Source: Methylobacterium terricola (GTDB lineage Bacteria > Pseudomonadota > Alphaproteobacteria > Rhizobiales > Beijerinckiaceae). Taken from it: DNA of 64,000 nucleotides. Below are positions 44,380 through 53,114 of this stretch, piece by piece (position 1 is the first letter of the stretch; every line of letters starts with the position of its first letter). The notes under the pieces are model-generated. The model ran no database searches and was not told the origin of the DNA. It saw nothing but the letters and a program-made list of their open reading frames with translations. Made by a program: the position numbers and the translations under genes. Location: contig NZ_VDDA01000021.1 in NCBI RefSeq assembly GCF_006151805.1, positions 1 to 64,000 of the forward strand, written 5' to 3'.

Positions 44380-44856
44380 TTGCGGGATATTCCAGGAGAG
44401 AAGCGCCAGATCGCGGCTGCGTTACGCACCGGCACCATCGCCGAGCGCGATCGCCCGGCAGCCTTCGTCCTCGACGAAGCGACCGGGTCCGCGGCCAACC
44501 CGTTCCCGTCCACGACGGCCGGCGTCGCCCGCCAGCGCTGGAGCCTGCGCGAGATCGAGTTCGAGGCGATGCAGGTCGCCTCGGCCGGGCTGCCGTGCCT
44601 GATGGCCGCCCTGGCGTGCCTGCCGTCCGGCGAGCCGCTGCGCCAGGAGATCCTGCGGACACCGGCCCACGTCCTCTACCTGCTCCACCATGGCGAGAGC
44701 GGCCGGATCGTCGGGGCGGTGCTGCACGGCAAGCCGCGCGAGGCGCTGCCGCCGTTCGCCAAGCTCAAGGCCAGCCCCAAGGCTGCTCCCAGGCGTCCGC
44801 GCCGGCGACGCGTGAGCCCCCAGCAGCTCGACCTGTTCGAAAGCCATCCCGCCTGA
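44380..44856 (+). CDS. Conserved hypothetical protein, SAANPFPST family
   Basis: 158 residues from a TTG at 44380. An N-terminal ATGSAANPFPSTTAGVARQR motif is followed by a helical region (SLREIEFEAMQVASAGLPCL) and a basic tail with RRPRRRRVSPQQLDLFESHP. A remnant of the same gene lies at 14377-14460. The tail is rich in Lys/Arg/Pro; a DNA-binding role is possible. Not assigned to a family. Confidence 0.55.
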   Translation: MRDIPGEKRQIAAALRTGTIAERDRPAAFVLDEATGSAANPFPSTTAGVARQRWSLREIEFEAMQVASAGLPCLMAALACLPSGEPLRQEILRTPAHVLYLLHHGESGRIVGAVLHGKPREALPPFAKLKASPKAAPRRPRRRRVSPQQLDLFESHPA

Positions 44857-45058
44857 CGTCGATGGGGGGATGGGCACGATGGACATGGGCCCGCTCAGAC
44901 TGGCGAGAGGAACGCGCCAACCCCCATCGCAGCGGGCTTTGTTGCGCGTATGTCACAGGGGTAAATTGCAACCTAGGGATTTCAAGATTGGATTGGTTAG
45001 GCTATTCGTATGCTGCGAGGACGCAGCACTAAGAACGAATAGGTTTGGGTGTTAGGAG

Positions 45059-45550
45059 ATGGACGATATCAGCCCGCCTACCAATCAGATGATCGACCTC
45101 GCCGCCGCCATCATCGGCGCTTACGTTTCTAGAAACAACGTGCCAGCCTCGGAGCTGCCGAGCCTCATCACTGCGACCCACGCAGCATTGGTGAAGCTTG
45201 GGCAGCCGGCTGGGCCCGTCGAAGCCGAGAAGCCCACGCCGCCGATCCCGATCCGCCGGACGGTCACCCCCGACCACATCATCAGCCTGGAGGACGGCAA
45301 GCCCTACAAGACGCTGAAGCGGCATCTGGCCGGCCGCGGGCTCACCCCCGAAGCCTACCGCCAGAAATGGGGCCTACCGCCGGACTACCCGATGGTCGCC
45401 GCCAACTACGCCGCCCAGCGCTCCGAGCTCGCCAAGAGTTCTGGCCTCGGCCAGAGCGGACGTGATTGCACCGCACAAGTCGCGGCGCGCAGCGGTGGAA
45501 AGAGTGATAAGGGTCTAGCCCGGCGTGGGCGGCCGAGAAAGGTCACCTAA
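45059..45550 (+). CDS. MucR/Ros-family regulator lacking zinc cysteines, copy 1
   Basis: 163 residues: an N-terminal helical part (LAAAIIGAYVSRNNVPASEL), then the MucR fold with RRTVTPDHIISLEDGKPYKT, LKRHLAGRGLTPEAYRQKWG, LPPDYPMVAANYAAQRSELA and a tail ending RRGRPRKVT (GRP AT-hook-like). In classical Ros/MucR the equivalent position reads CLEC, with two zinc Cys; here it is SLED, and the second His is also gone. It should be an HNS-like or zinc-free DNA binder. ATG at 45059 with TTAGGAG upstream. Confidence 0.85.
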   Translation: MDDISPPTNQMIDLAAAIIGAYVSRNNVPASELPSLITATHAALVKLGQPAGPVEAEKPTPPIPIRRTVTPDHIISLEDGKPYKTLKRHLAGRGLTPEAYRQKWGLPPDYPMVAANYAAQRSELAKSSGLGQSGRDCTAQVAARSGGKSDKGLARRGRPRKVT

Positions 45551-45624
45551 CCGATCAGGCAGCCTCAGGACGGCATCGAGTGTCACAGCCGCACTGATCT
45601 AGCCTGAGGCCCGAGGGCTCCGCT

Positions 45625-46284
45625 TCAGTGCTGAGCAAGCCCGGCTGCCATATTCACCGCCAAAGCCAACACGCTGGTGTTGAAAAAATACGCATAGATT
45701 GTCTGCACCGTCGCGATCCTGCGCATATGCTTCGCGGTGATATCGGTGTCGGACGTCTGCGATGTGGCGCCGATCGTCACAGAAAAATAGAAGAAATCCC
45801 AGAAATCAGGACTCTCGTCGCCGTTGAAGTTAAGCCCACCTCGAGGTTTGCCATCCTCCTCGCCGTAGTAGACGTGCGCATAGTGAGTCGTGAAGACCAC
45901 CTGGACGAAGACCCATGCGCAGACGAGGGTGAGGGCGGCCAGACCGAGATGAGGGATGCGGTAGGCATCCTGCCCCTGCTCACCAAACAGGAGCATCGCC
46001 ACAGCGCCGCAACTCGCCGCAGCAGCGAGAACCGCGAAGAGCGAGATCGTGAAAGCACTGTCGTCGAGCCGGGAGGCTTGGCGGCGCAGCGCCTCTCCGG
46101 AACCGTGAGCCGCTTGCAGGATGATCAGGACGATATAGGCGACGACGCCGACGCACCAGCCGACCAGGAGCCGCGTCCATACGCCGGGTATCGGAAGCAG
46201 CAGGGCGAGAGCTAGAGCCAGCGTGGCGCAGACGAGCAGACGGGGGCGCAACCAGAATGCACGTGCGGGACCGAAAAGACGCAT
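45625..46284 (-). CDS. DUF1345-type membrane protein
   Basis: 219 residues with about five TM helices and the loop FTTHYAHVYYGEEDGKPRGG, then LNFNGDESPDFWDFFYFSVT and TSQTSDTDI. This is the DUF1345 family, whose helices resemble ion-channel pores (IGATSQTSDTD). Its start lies 2 bp after the stop of the preceding outer-membrane gene, so they form an operon. Function unknown. Confidence 0.8.
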   Translation of the reverse strand: MRLFGPARAFWLRPRLLVCATLALALALLLPIPGVWTRLLVGWCVGVVAYIVLIILQAAHGSGEALRRQASRLDDSAFTISLFAVLAAAASCGAVAMLLFGEQGQDAYRIPHLGLAALTLVCAWVFVQVVFTTHYAHVYYGEEDGKPRGGLNFNGDESPDFWDFFYFSVTIGATSQTSDTDITAKHMRRIATVQTIYAYFFNTSVLALAVNMAAGLAQH

Positions 46285-46286
46285 GA

Positions 46287-47231
46287 TCAGAACTCGACGC
46301 CGAAGCGGAGACGGACGGCGTGTCGCGCGAACTGGTTCAGGTTGAAGGCTCGAACTGAAAAGTCCGGGTCACGATCATGACCGAACACCTGCGTCGAATA
46401 GGCCAAGGTGAAGAAGCCCTTCTCCATGACTTGGTAGTTTAGCACCGGTCCGACGAACACCGCGTGGCCGAGAAAGCGGTTCAGGTAGGTGCCGTCATAG
46501 GCGCGCATGTATCGGGTTTCTGGCCCAACAAAGAGACCGTTCGCGACCTTCGCCATCAGCGTGCCTGAGACGGACAGGGTCGAGCCCCGATCGACGTCGC
46601 CGCTTCCCTTCGACCGCGCCACCTGGGGATCGTAGATCAAATTGAGGCCTCCCCACAGCTTGTCCGGCAGGATGCGGGCATCGGCGATGAGGCGGGTCTC
46701 GACGCTGAACACGTCGGCACCCTGTCCCTCGATTGGGGTGATGCGGGCGTACTGCGGCTCCACCTGAAGAGCGAGGCTAAAGGGCCGCTCGTCCGTCCGC
46801 TTGAAGAACTGATACTTGAGTTCCAGTGAGCCGCCATTGAAGGTGCCGAAGCTTTTATCCGGCACACCTGCGATATTATGGCTGTTGCGCGCATCGAACA
46901 GGAGCCCCGGTTCAACGCTTAAATTGTCAGTCGGATCGTACTGGTAGCTGATCAAAGGCTGCGCTGCGCTGTAGCCTGAGCGGCCTGGACCATCCCGGCG
47001 CTTGCTGAAGCGGCCGATCATGTCGAAGAGGAGTTCCTGCTCGCCCTTCTTGCCGGTGTCGGTGCCCTCGGTGAAACCGAACAGGTTCTCTGTGTCGACC
47101 TTATCCGGCACGCCGCCTTTGCTACTGTCTTGCGCTGCGAGACCTGAGGCCTGAATCAGGATCAACGCGGATGAAACCAAGCCAGCCCGAACAGCGGGGC
47201 TGCCGATGGTAGTCAGGGGACAACGCGGCAT
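46287..47231 (-). CDS. Exported outer-membrane beta-barrel-type protein
   Basis: 314 residues. Signal peptide MPRCPLTTIGSPAVRAGLVS, then SALILIQASGLAAQ. The mature part has many strands with alternating patterns (LSVEPGLLFDARNSHNIAG, FSLALQVEPQYARI, LFVGPETRYMRAYDG) and ends VRLRFGVEF with a terminal Phe, typical of outer-membrane proteins. FGFTEGTDTGKKGE resembles uncharacterised porin-like proteins. Probably an outer-membrane channel; operon with the DUF1345 gene. Confidence 0.75.
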   Translation of the reverse strand: MPRCPLTTIGSPAVRAGLVSSALILIQASGLAAQDSSKGGVPDKVDTENLFGFTEGTDTGKKGEQELLFDMIGRFSKRRDGPGRSGYSAAQPLISYQYDPTDNLSVEPGLLFDARNSHNIAGVPDKSFGTFNGGSLELKYQFFKRTDERPFSLALQVEPQYARITPIEGQGADVFSVETRLIADARILPDKLWGGLNLIYDPQVARSKGSGDVDRGSTLSVSGTLMAKVANGLFVGPETRYMRAYDGTYLNRFLGHAVFVGPVLNYQVMEKGFFTLAYSTQVFGHDRDPDFSVRAFNLNQFARHAVRLRFGVEF

Positions 47232-47519
47232 CTAAACCTCTGATCACGGGGATCTATATCCGTGATCCAGCTTCCCGAATGCGCTTCCGGGGGCACACCT
47301 CAACAAATTTGCATATTCGCGCGACCACGTGAGGCACCTGCTATGTCCTGTTACGCCATTGCAGTAGCGCGAGAGCGAGGTGACACATTCGAACATTCAA
47401 CCGCCGGTGATAGGCATGTCGTCCTGTCTGCTCATGATGACTGTGCTAGGACGCTTGGATGCCTCAGATACGCCAGAGGCTGACCCTGGACTTCCGGATC
47501 TGAACCGCCACTTTCCAAC

Positions 47520-47738
47520 CTAAGCGGACTCCTCGCATCCATGCGCTTCAATCCGCGCAAGATGGTCCTGATGCTGACGCTGCAGGTTTTCAAAGGTGGC
47601 CAGGAGCGCTTCCGCTTCGTCAGTCGGCAGGCTCTTCCGCCGCAGGCGAGTGATTAGGTCACGTTGCTTCGCGATGCGCTGTGCACCGTTCTTGACGTGC
47701 CGCCTGACCATATCGAGTTCGGTTTCGCCTTCACGCAT
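47520..47738 (-). CDS. Small helical hypothetical protein
   Basis: 72 residues: MREGETELDMVRRHVKNGAQ, RIAKQRDLITRLRRKSLPTD, then EAEALLATFENLQRQHQDHL. A two-helix coiled coil with an internal RR; short proteins of this type are common in Methylobacteriaceae. Function unknown. Confidence 0.65.
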   Translation of the reverse strand: MREGETELDMVRRHVKNGAQRIAKQRDLITRLRRKSLPTDEAEALLATFENLQRQHQDHLARIEAHGCEESA

Positions 47739-47787
47739 TGAGCATCATAGCGGACGTACCCCGCCCGGGAAACATCCGCTTTCCACC

Positions 47788-47979
47788 GATTTTGTTGAAA
47801 AACTCGGAGATGGCGCCTGCGGCCTCGTTTCACGCCCCACCTAGGAGAAAATCCATCTTCAATCGCAGCGGCAACTACGCGTTTACACCCGGAAGAGCTG
47901 TATCATAAAAAAATTCATTCTACGTGGCGCTTTGTGCAAGGTGCTGCTTCAGCTGGCGTTGGAGTTTTTCAACACAATC
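47788..47979. mobile_element. MITE with IS1182-type ends and a 4-bp target duplication
   Basis: 192 bp bounded by GATTTTGTTGAAAAACTC (47788-47805) and, inverted, GAGTTTTTCAACACAATC (47962-47979), 17 of 18 bases matching. CACC flanks both ends (47784-47787 and 47980-47983). The same end sequence and 4-bp duplication size are seen in the IS at 15934-17451, so that or a related transposase could move it. The interior has no open frame and little likeness to the IS. Confidence 0.85.
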
Positions 47980-48137
47980 CACCTATAACAGACCGCAGCG
48001 CGGCGCTCCAAGGTCCGTTCGTTATTCCAGCCGTCCATAGGGGCATACCGCAACGGACACCACCGCGGCCGGCCGGAAAACTGTCTGCAAGGGTCGCATT
48101 CACCCAATGGACAATCGAACATGTGGACATGATCCAA
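47949..48137 (-). pseudogene. Cys-rich micro-ORF interrupted by the MITE
   Basis: The minus frame from the ATG at 48137 reads MDHVHMFDCPLGECDPC, RQFSGRPRWCPLRYAPMDGW, then NNERTLERRAAVCYRW, after which it runs into the MITE and stops at 47949. A broken homologue lies at 5671-5775. The cysteine arrangement DCPLG-x-C-D-x-C and WCPLRY suggests a small zinc-binding or redox peptide. The original C-terminus has probably been lost. Confidence 0.6.
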
Positions 48138-48218
48138 ACGGACGATGCGGTGCAGCCGCTTCGCCCTGCGCGGGAACCTGGTTCGCTTTGGGCATGCTGA
48201 TGAAGCACCGACAGCGTC

Positions 48219-50114
48219 TTACATCTCGACCTGCGTGCCCAACTCGACGACCCGCGGCGGCGGGATGCGGTAGTAGTCCGGGGAGCGAACGGCGTTGCGC
48301 GCCATGAACGCATAGAGCGGCTCCAACCAGCGACTCAGCTCCGGTCGTAGCGACGGCACCGGGTTCTCTCGACCGATGAAGAACGATGCTTCGTCCGGAT
48401 CGAAGCCAATCTCACTATGGTGCAGCCGCAGCGCCGCCATCACATCCGGCTTCTCCGCGAAGCCGAAACGCAATTGCGCGAGGCTGAAGCCCGACCCCAG
48501 CGGTTCAAGCGTAATACGCTGGCCTTCCATGAGCCGTGGCGCGCGTTCGGTTGTCACCTGCAGCAGTACGACCCGGTCATGCACCACACCGTTGTGCCGC
48601 ACATTCAGCCTCAGTGCCGCTGAGACGACGTCGGTGCGGGTTGTGAAATAGATCGCGGTTCCCGGTATCCGCACCGGCGCATCTGGCCGATCGAGGCCCG
48701 CGATGAAGTCGCTCAACATCACCGCGTTCTCGGCCCGGCGCGCGAAGGCGATCGCCCGACCCTTGCGCCAAGTCAGCATCAGCGTCAGCGCGACCGCCCC
48801 CACCAGCAGCGGGAACCAGCCTCCGGCCGGGATCTTGTGCGCGTTCGCCGCCACGAAGGTCAGATCGAGCGCCAAGAACAGGCCGGCCACCGGGAAGACC
48901 AACGCCGCGGGCCAGCGCCACAGGCCATGCGCGACGGTGGCCACGAGCACCGTCGTCACCGTCATGTCGCCTGCCACTGCGATCCCATACGCGTTGGCCA
49001 GCGCATCCGACGAGCGGAAGCCGAACACGAGGCCGAGCACAACGATGGCCAGGAGCCAGTTCACTTGCGGCACGTAGGCCTGACCAGCCGACTCGTCGGA
49101 CGTCTGCCGGACCTCCAGCCGCGGGATGACGCCGAGCTGGATGGCCTGCTGTACGAGCGCGAACGCCCCTGAGAGAACGGCTTGGCTCGCGATTACCGTG
49201 GCGAGTGTCGTCAGCCCCACTGCCGGCACGAGTAGCCAACCGGGGAACAGCAGAAAGAACGGGTTGGCCGCCGCCGTTGGGTCGGCCAGGACGAGAGCGC
49301 CCTGGCCGAGGTAATTCAGCACGAGGGCGGGCAAGACGAGGGCGAACCAGTCGATGCGGATCGCGCCGCGGCCGAAGTGGCCCATGTCGGCGTAGAGCGC
49401 CTCGCCGCCGGTCAGCGCCAGAAAGACGGAGCCCAGTACCGTGAAGGTCGTCGCACCGCCTGCGTGGCTCACGTAGGCGAGGGCATGACGAGGGTCGAGC
49501 GCCATCAGCACGCCCGGCCGCTGCAGCAGGTGCGCGAGACCAGCGAGCGCCAGCGTCATGAACCACGCGGCCATGACCGGACCAAACAGCGCGCCAACGC
49601 TGCCGCTGCCGTAGCGCTGGATCGCGAACAAGCCGACCAGGACAAGGGCCGCGATAGGTACGACGTAGGGGGCAACCACAGGGGTCGCCACCTGCAAGCC
49701 CTCGACGGCGCTGAGCACCGAGATGGCGGGGGTGATCATGGCATCGCCGAAGAACAGGGCGGCACCGGCCAGCCCGACGATGAGGAGCGCCGGCTGGAGG
49801 CGGCCGGCAACCGGCACCGCGAGGGCGAGCAGCGACATAGTCCCACCCTCCCCTTGGTTGTCGGCGCGCATGACGAAAACAACGTACTTGAGGGCTACGA
49901 CGAGAAGGACAGCCCAGAACACCATCGAGAGTACGCCCAGGACAGTGGTCTCGACGGCGGTGTCGCCGGCGGCCTTGAGAGACTCGCGGAAGGCGTAGAT
50001 TGGGCTGGTGCCGATGTCGCCAAAGACGATGCCGAGGGCACCAAGCAGCAGGGCCGGTCGCACCGGGTGCTTGGCTGCAGCGGGTGTTGAAACTGCTTCG
50101 GCCGAGGCTGTCAA
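48219..50114 (-). CDS. kup: Kup-family potassium transporter
   Basis: 631 residues, full length. Twelve TM helices; the family motifs are ALLLGALGIVFGDIGTSPIY, AFRESLKA near the N-terminus, then DNQGEGGTMSLLALAVPV, LFFGDAMITPAISVLSAVEG, and IDWFALVLPALVLNYLGQGA. A cytoplasmic C-terminal domain (RIPGTAIYFTTRTDVVSAAL) is present. It takes up K+ with protons. Single gene; its C-terminus LGTQVEM ends close to the relic region with the MITE. Confidence 0.95.
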   Translation of the reverse strand: MTASAEAVSTPAAAKHPVRPALLLGALGIVFGDIGTSPIYAFRESLKAAGDTAVETTVLGVLSMVFWAVLLVVALKYVVFVMRADNQGEGGTMSLLALAVPVAGRLQPALLIVGLAGAALFFGDAMITPAISVLSAVEGLQVATPVVAPYVVPIAALVLVGLFAIQRYGSGSVGALFGPVMAAWFMTLALAGLAHLLQRPGVLMALDPRHALAYVSHAGGATTFTVLGSVFLALTGGEALYADMGHFGRGAIRIDWFALVLPALVLNYLGQGALVLADPTAAANPFFLLFPGWLLVPAVGLTTLATVIASQAVLSGAFALVQQAIQLGVIPRLEVRQTSDESAGQAYVPQVNWLLAIVVLGLVFGFRSSDALANAYGIAVAGDMTVTTVLVATVAHGLWRWPAALVFPVAGLFLALDLTFVAANAHKIPAGGWFPLLVGAVALTLMLTWRKGRAIAFARRAENAVMLSDFIAGLDRPDAPVRIPGTAIYFTTRTDVVSAALRLNVRHNGVVHDRVVLLQVTTERAPRLMEGQRITLEPLGSGFSLAQLRFGFAEKPDVMAALRLHHSEIGFDPDEASFFIGRENPVPSLRPELSRWLEPLYAFMARNAVRSPDYYRIPPPRVVELGTQVEM

Positions 50115-50532
50115 CGTCTCATCTCCTGGGCGAGAGGATGATCGGAGCGGACAATGCCCCTTCCGAAGGACGGGAAGTGCTGCCCGCAGGACTAACGCAT
50201 AGCCTCAGTTTCGGTCGCCTGTCTGGCGATCGACCTGCACCGGAGATCGTTCAAAAGCGCATTAAGGCGCTGCCGTATGCAGGTCCGCTTTAAACGCTGG
50301 TTCTGGAAGGCCTGAACAGCTGGCCCGGGCCAGGAGGAGCCCCTCGTAGGGCCAAGCTGACGACGATTTCGGCTCATGGAGCCAAGTATAGCCTCTAGAA
50401 TGTGTCGCCCATGACCCTGAACTGGTGTAGCTTGCACTAACGGCGGCGCTGATGCTCGTCGCCGCCGTGCAGCACATCACCCTGCCAACCCGCTATGCCT
50501 GACGCTGATCGACAGGGGCGCTTGGGAATGGC
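50115..50532. other. Intergenic region upstream of kup
   Basis: About 420 bp. The part next to kup should carry its promoter. A tiny HNH relic lies at 50441-50477. I see no riboswitch or gene. Confidence 0.4.
50441..50477 (-). pseudogene. Tiny HNH endonuclease relic
   Basis: The 37 bases match the end of the HNH genes that encodes HMLHDRDEHQRRR with four mismatches (CGGCGGCGCTGATGCTCGTC is identical). Too short to be a gene; it marks a fourth HNH locus. Confidence 0.55.
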
Positions 50533-50946
50533 TCAGGCTGCCTTACGGGGCCGGCCCAATCCGCTGTTCTTAGCGAGCTCCGAACGCTGAGCTGCATAGG
50601 TGGCTGCCACCATTGGGTAGTCGTGCGGCAAGCCCCACTTCTGGCGATACTGGTCCGGGGTGAGCCCACGGGTCGACAGGTGGCGCTTGAGCGACTTGTA
50701 CTGGCGGCCGTCCTCGAGACTGATGATGTAATCCGGTGTCACCGTCTTCTTGATCGGCACTGGCGGCGTCAGCTTCTCGGGTTGCTCAGCAACTGCCTGC
50801 CCCAGGTTCATCAACGAGGTGTGGACCGACGCGATCAGGTTCGGCAGCTCCGCAACCGGAACCGAGTTCTTGGACACATAGGCCGACACGATGTCGGCGG
50901 CGAGCTCAACGAGAGTGGCCGAGGAGCCTTGTTCTTGTTGGGGCAC
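50533..50946 (-). CDS. MucR/Ros-family regulator lacking zinc cysteines, copy 2
   Basis: 137 residues from the GTG at 50946 (AGGAAAG upstream); the longer frame to 51354 would overlap the small TM gene. Motif order: LVELAADIVSAYVSKNSVPV, then KKTVTPDYIISLEDGRQYKS, LKRHLSTRGLTPDQYRQKWG, MVAATYAAQRSELAKNSGLG, and tail RPRKAA. No zinc Cys (SLED). Separate from copy 3 by about 95 bp after the small TM gene. Confidence 0.82.
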   Translation of the reverse strand: MPQQEQGSSATLVELAADIVSAYVSKNSVPVAELPNLIASVHTSLMNLGQAVAEQPEKLTPPVPIKKTVTPDYIISLEDGRQYKSLKRHLSTRGLTPDQYRQKWGLPHDYPMVAATYAAQRSELAKNSGLGRPRKAA

Positions 50947-51041
50947 TGACAGCTTTCCTACTCCATGGCTCGGTTCAGGATCGAGCAACGGCAGCGTATC
51001 GAGCATCCCACAGGGTGTACAACCCTGAATTGGCGGCGCAC

Positions 51042-51194
51042 CTACCTGATCCAGTGGATGACGACATCCTCGATGGCAAAATACACACCGACCACGGTGA
51101 TCACAAAACCTCCCGCCACGAGGAGCACACCCGAAAGCGACAGCGTGCATTGGGTACGCTGTCGCCGCCATGGGTTCGTCGGATCTGACGTCAC
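51042..51194 (-). CDS. 50-residue single-pass membrane protein in the MucR cluster
   Basis: Starts at the GTG at 51194, which overlaps the stop of MucR copy 3 (GTGA), and stops at TAG 51042-51044. Sequence: VTSDPTNPWRRQRTQCT, then LSLSGVLLVAGGFVITVVGV, YFAIEDVVIHWIR. One clear TM helix with basic N-terminus. It is too short for normal gene calling. The overlap argues that it is translated with the regulator. Function unknown. Confidence 0.6.
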   Translation of the reverse strand: MTSDPTNPWRRQRTQCTLSLSGVLLVAGGFVITVVGVYFAIEDVVIHWIR

Positions 51195-51727
51195 TCGGCC
51201 GTGTTGGCCTCGGCCTTATTCGGCCGGCCGCGGCGTGCAGGCTTCGCGTCCACGGGTGCGGTGACGACCGGATCAGGCTCGGTCCGCTTCTCAGCCGCTC
51301 TCTTGGCAGCAGCCAGATCACGCCGGAGCTGTCCGAGGCCGAGGCTCTTGGCAAGCTCGGACCGCCGCGCTGTGTAAGAGGCCGCCACCATCGGGTAGTC
51401 GCGCGGCAGACCGTATTTCTGCCGGTACTCGTCTGGGGTCGTACCGTTTGAGGTCAGGTGCCGCTTCAGCGACTTGTAGGACTTCCCGTCGATGAAGCTG
51501 ACGATGGCGTCCGGGGTGATGGACTTGCGGATCTGGGCCGCTGTGACCTTATGATCCTCGGTCGGAATGGCGGCGGGTTGGCCGAGGCCGCTCAGCGCGG
51601 CATGCACCGAGGCGATCAGGCTCGGCAGTTCGGTGATCGGAACGTTGTTCTTGCTCACATACGCCGATACGATATCGGCCGCGAGGTCGATGAATTCAAG
51701 CTGTTGGGCTTGGGGCTCGTCCGACAC
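51191..51727 (-). CDS. MucR/Ros-family regulator lacking zinc cysteines, copy 3
   Basis: 178 residues from the GTG at 51727; an ATG at 51838 would add a non-family tail. Motifs: FIDLAADIVSAYVSKNNVPI, RKSITPDAIVSFIDGKSYKS, LKRHLTSNGTTPDEYRQKYG, MVAASYTARRSELAKSLGLG and a longer C-terminal tail with RRGRPNKAEANTAE. Zinc Cys absent (SFID) and second His absent. It is upstream of the small TM gene in the same orientation. Confidence 0.82.
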   Translation of the reverse strand: MSDEPQAQQLEFIDLAADIVSAYVSKNNVPITELPSLIASVHAALSGLGQPAAIPTEDHKVTAAQIRKSITPDAIVSFIDGKSYKSLKRHLTSNGTTPDEYRQKYGLPRDYPMVAASYTARRSELAKSLGLGQLRRDLAAAKRAAEKRTEPDPVVTAPVDAKPARRGRPNKAEANTAE

Positions 51728-51943
51728 GTAAATTCTTTCTGCTACGAGGATCCATCCTGATCCGAACACGGAAAACTCTATGGAGAACCGCCGACGTAGG
51801 GCAAGTTCCTGCCGGTATGTGATCTCCGGCAATCCCAAGGATAATCTCGTTCTTCAGTACTTTATCGCGCTGGACCGCTGACATCGACGGCAACCTCTGC
51901 GCCCGCGCACCTCGCGGATTTAACCGCCACTCGTGACACCAAC

Positions 51944-53044
51944 TCACAAGATCCCCCATGCTCGGTATCGTCCTCGTCCGGTGAGCTCGCGCAGGCCGAG
52001 TTCGGCCACGAGGGTCTGGGCGGCGCGGGGTGTGACCCCGAGCTCGTCTGCGATGGTGGTGGTGGAGACCAGCGGGCGGGCCAGAACGAGGTCGATGAGG
52101 CGGGGCAGGCTGGAACTCCCTCTCCTCCCCCGCACCTTGAGTAGTAGCCCCTCGCGCGCCAGCATCCAGCGGTTGTGATCCCTCATGCTCTGCTCGGCAC
52201 CCGCAGTGACGGCGCCAAGGACCGCCAGCCAGCGGGTCAGTGGGTCGCGCACGAGCCAGCGATCGCGCGGCACGCGGCGCAGGGCGCTGGCGAGAGCGGG
52301 CAGGTGGTGTCGACATTTGCCGCGCGCGCGCAGGAGGTCGGCGGTGAGGAGCGACCCGAGCCATGCGCGGTGCTGAAGCGGTTCGAGGGCGGCCCAGGCA
52401 TCGTAGGCGACGGTGGCGACAAGGATGGGGGGCAGGGTGCGGGTGTCGGCGACCACCTGGCGCCAGTTGCTGAGGCGGTCGGTCTCACCCCAGGCTGGGT
52501 CGTAGAGCAGCGGCGTTTTCTCCCTCACCGGGCCGGTGTCGGCGAGAAGGCGACTGGAGCGGGCGATCAGGGCGTCGATGCCGGCGAGTTCGGCAGCGAA
52601 GGCATCGTCGGCATCTTCAAGATCCCCCTCCCCGTCTACGTCGTCGTTCGGCGGCGCAGCTGATGCCGATGCTTCGGCCTGATTTTCCGCCCCATCCGGG
52701 TCCTCGGCCAGGGCAGCGAGTCCGGTGGGGCTGGTGGCCCATCCGGGTTCGGCGGCGGCGATGCGGCGACGGGTACGCAGGACGGTGTGGGCGAGGGTGA
52801 GTTCCTGAGAGGGCGCGTGCCGATCACGGCCTGCGTCGTGGAGGACGAGGTCCTCGAGGAGCACGAGGTCGCCCTGGAGGGTGAGGCTGGCGCAGGCGTC
52901 GGCGAAGTCGGTGCGGGTGCGCCAGCCGTCGCGGATGGGGCTGGTCGCGAGGAGTTGGTCGAGGCGGGCGAGTGTGTCCTCGGCGGCGGCGAGCGGTGTG
53001 GCGAGGGCGGCCCAGGGGAGCGGGTCGGGCAGACGGTAACTCAT
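51944..53044 (-). CDS. DUF1612/HTH domain protein (RHE_PE00001 family)
   Basis: 366 residues: N-terminal LPWAALATPLAAAEDTLARL, a middle Glu/Asp-rich linker (about residues 130-150), and TETDRLSNWR-type then YDAWAALEPLQHRAWLGSLL, followed by a C-terminal winged helix, PRLIDLVLARPLVSTTTIAD, ELGVTPRAAQTLVAEL. This matches a plasmid-associated family (DUF1612 plus HTH) known from rhizobial plasmids. Divergent from the integrase. Likely DNA-binding. Confidence 0.75.
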   Translation of the reverse strand: MSYRLPDPLPWAALATPLAAAEDTLARLDQLLATSPIRDGWRTRTDFADACASLTLQGDLVLLEDLVLHDAGRDRHAPSQELTLAHTVLRTRRRIAAAEPGWATSPTGLAALAEDPDGAENQAEASASAAPPNDDVDGEGDLEDADDAFAAELAGIDALIARSSRLLADTGPVREKTPLLYDPAWGETDRLSNWRQVVADTRTLPPILVATVAYDAWAALEPLQHRAWLGSLLTADLLRARGKCRHHLPALASALRRVPRDRWLVRDPLTRWLAVLGAVTAGAEQSMRDHNRWMLAREGLLLKVRGRRGSSSLPRLIDLVLARPLVSTTTIADELGVTPRAAQTLVAELGLRELTGRGRYRAWGIL

Positions 53045-53114
53045 TGCGAGGATTGTACCAATCCGTCATAACGGAAGCGAGTAAAGCTTTCGCTTCCCGC
53101 ACCGGCATCACTGC

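Larger units (their letters stand above)
47739..48218. other. Intergenic region with a MITE and a Cys-rich micro-ORF
   Basis: 480 bp. It carries the element at 47788-47979 and the micro-ORF at 47949-48137. The rest shows no clear gene. Confidence 0.5.
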
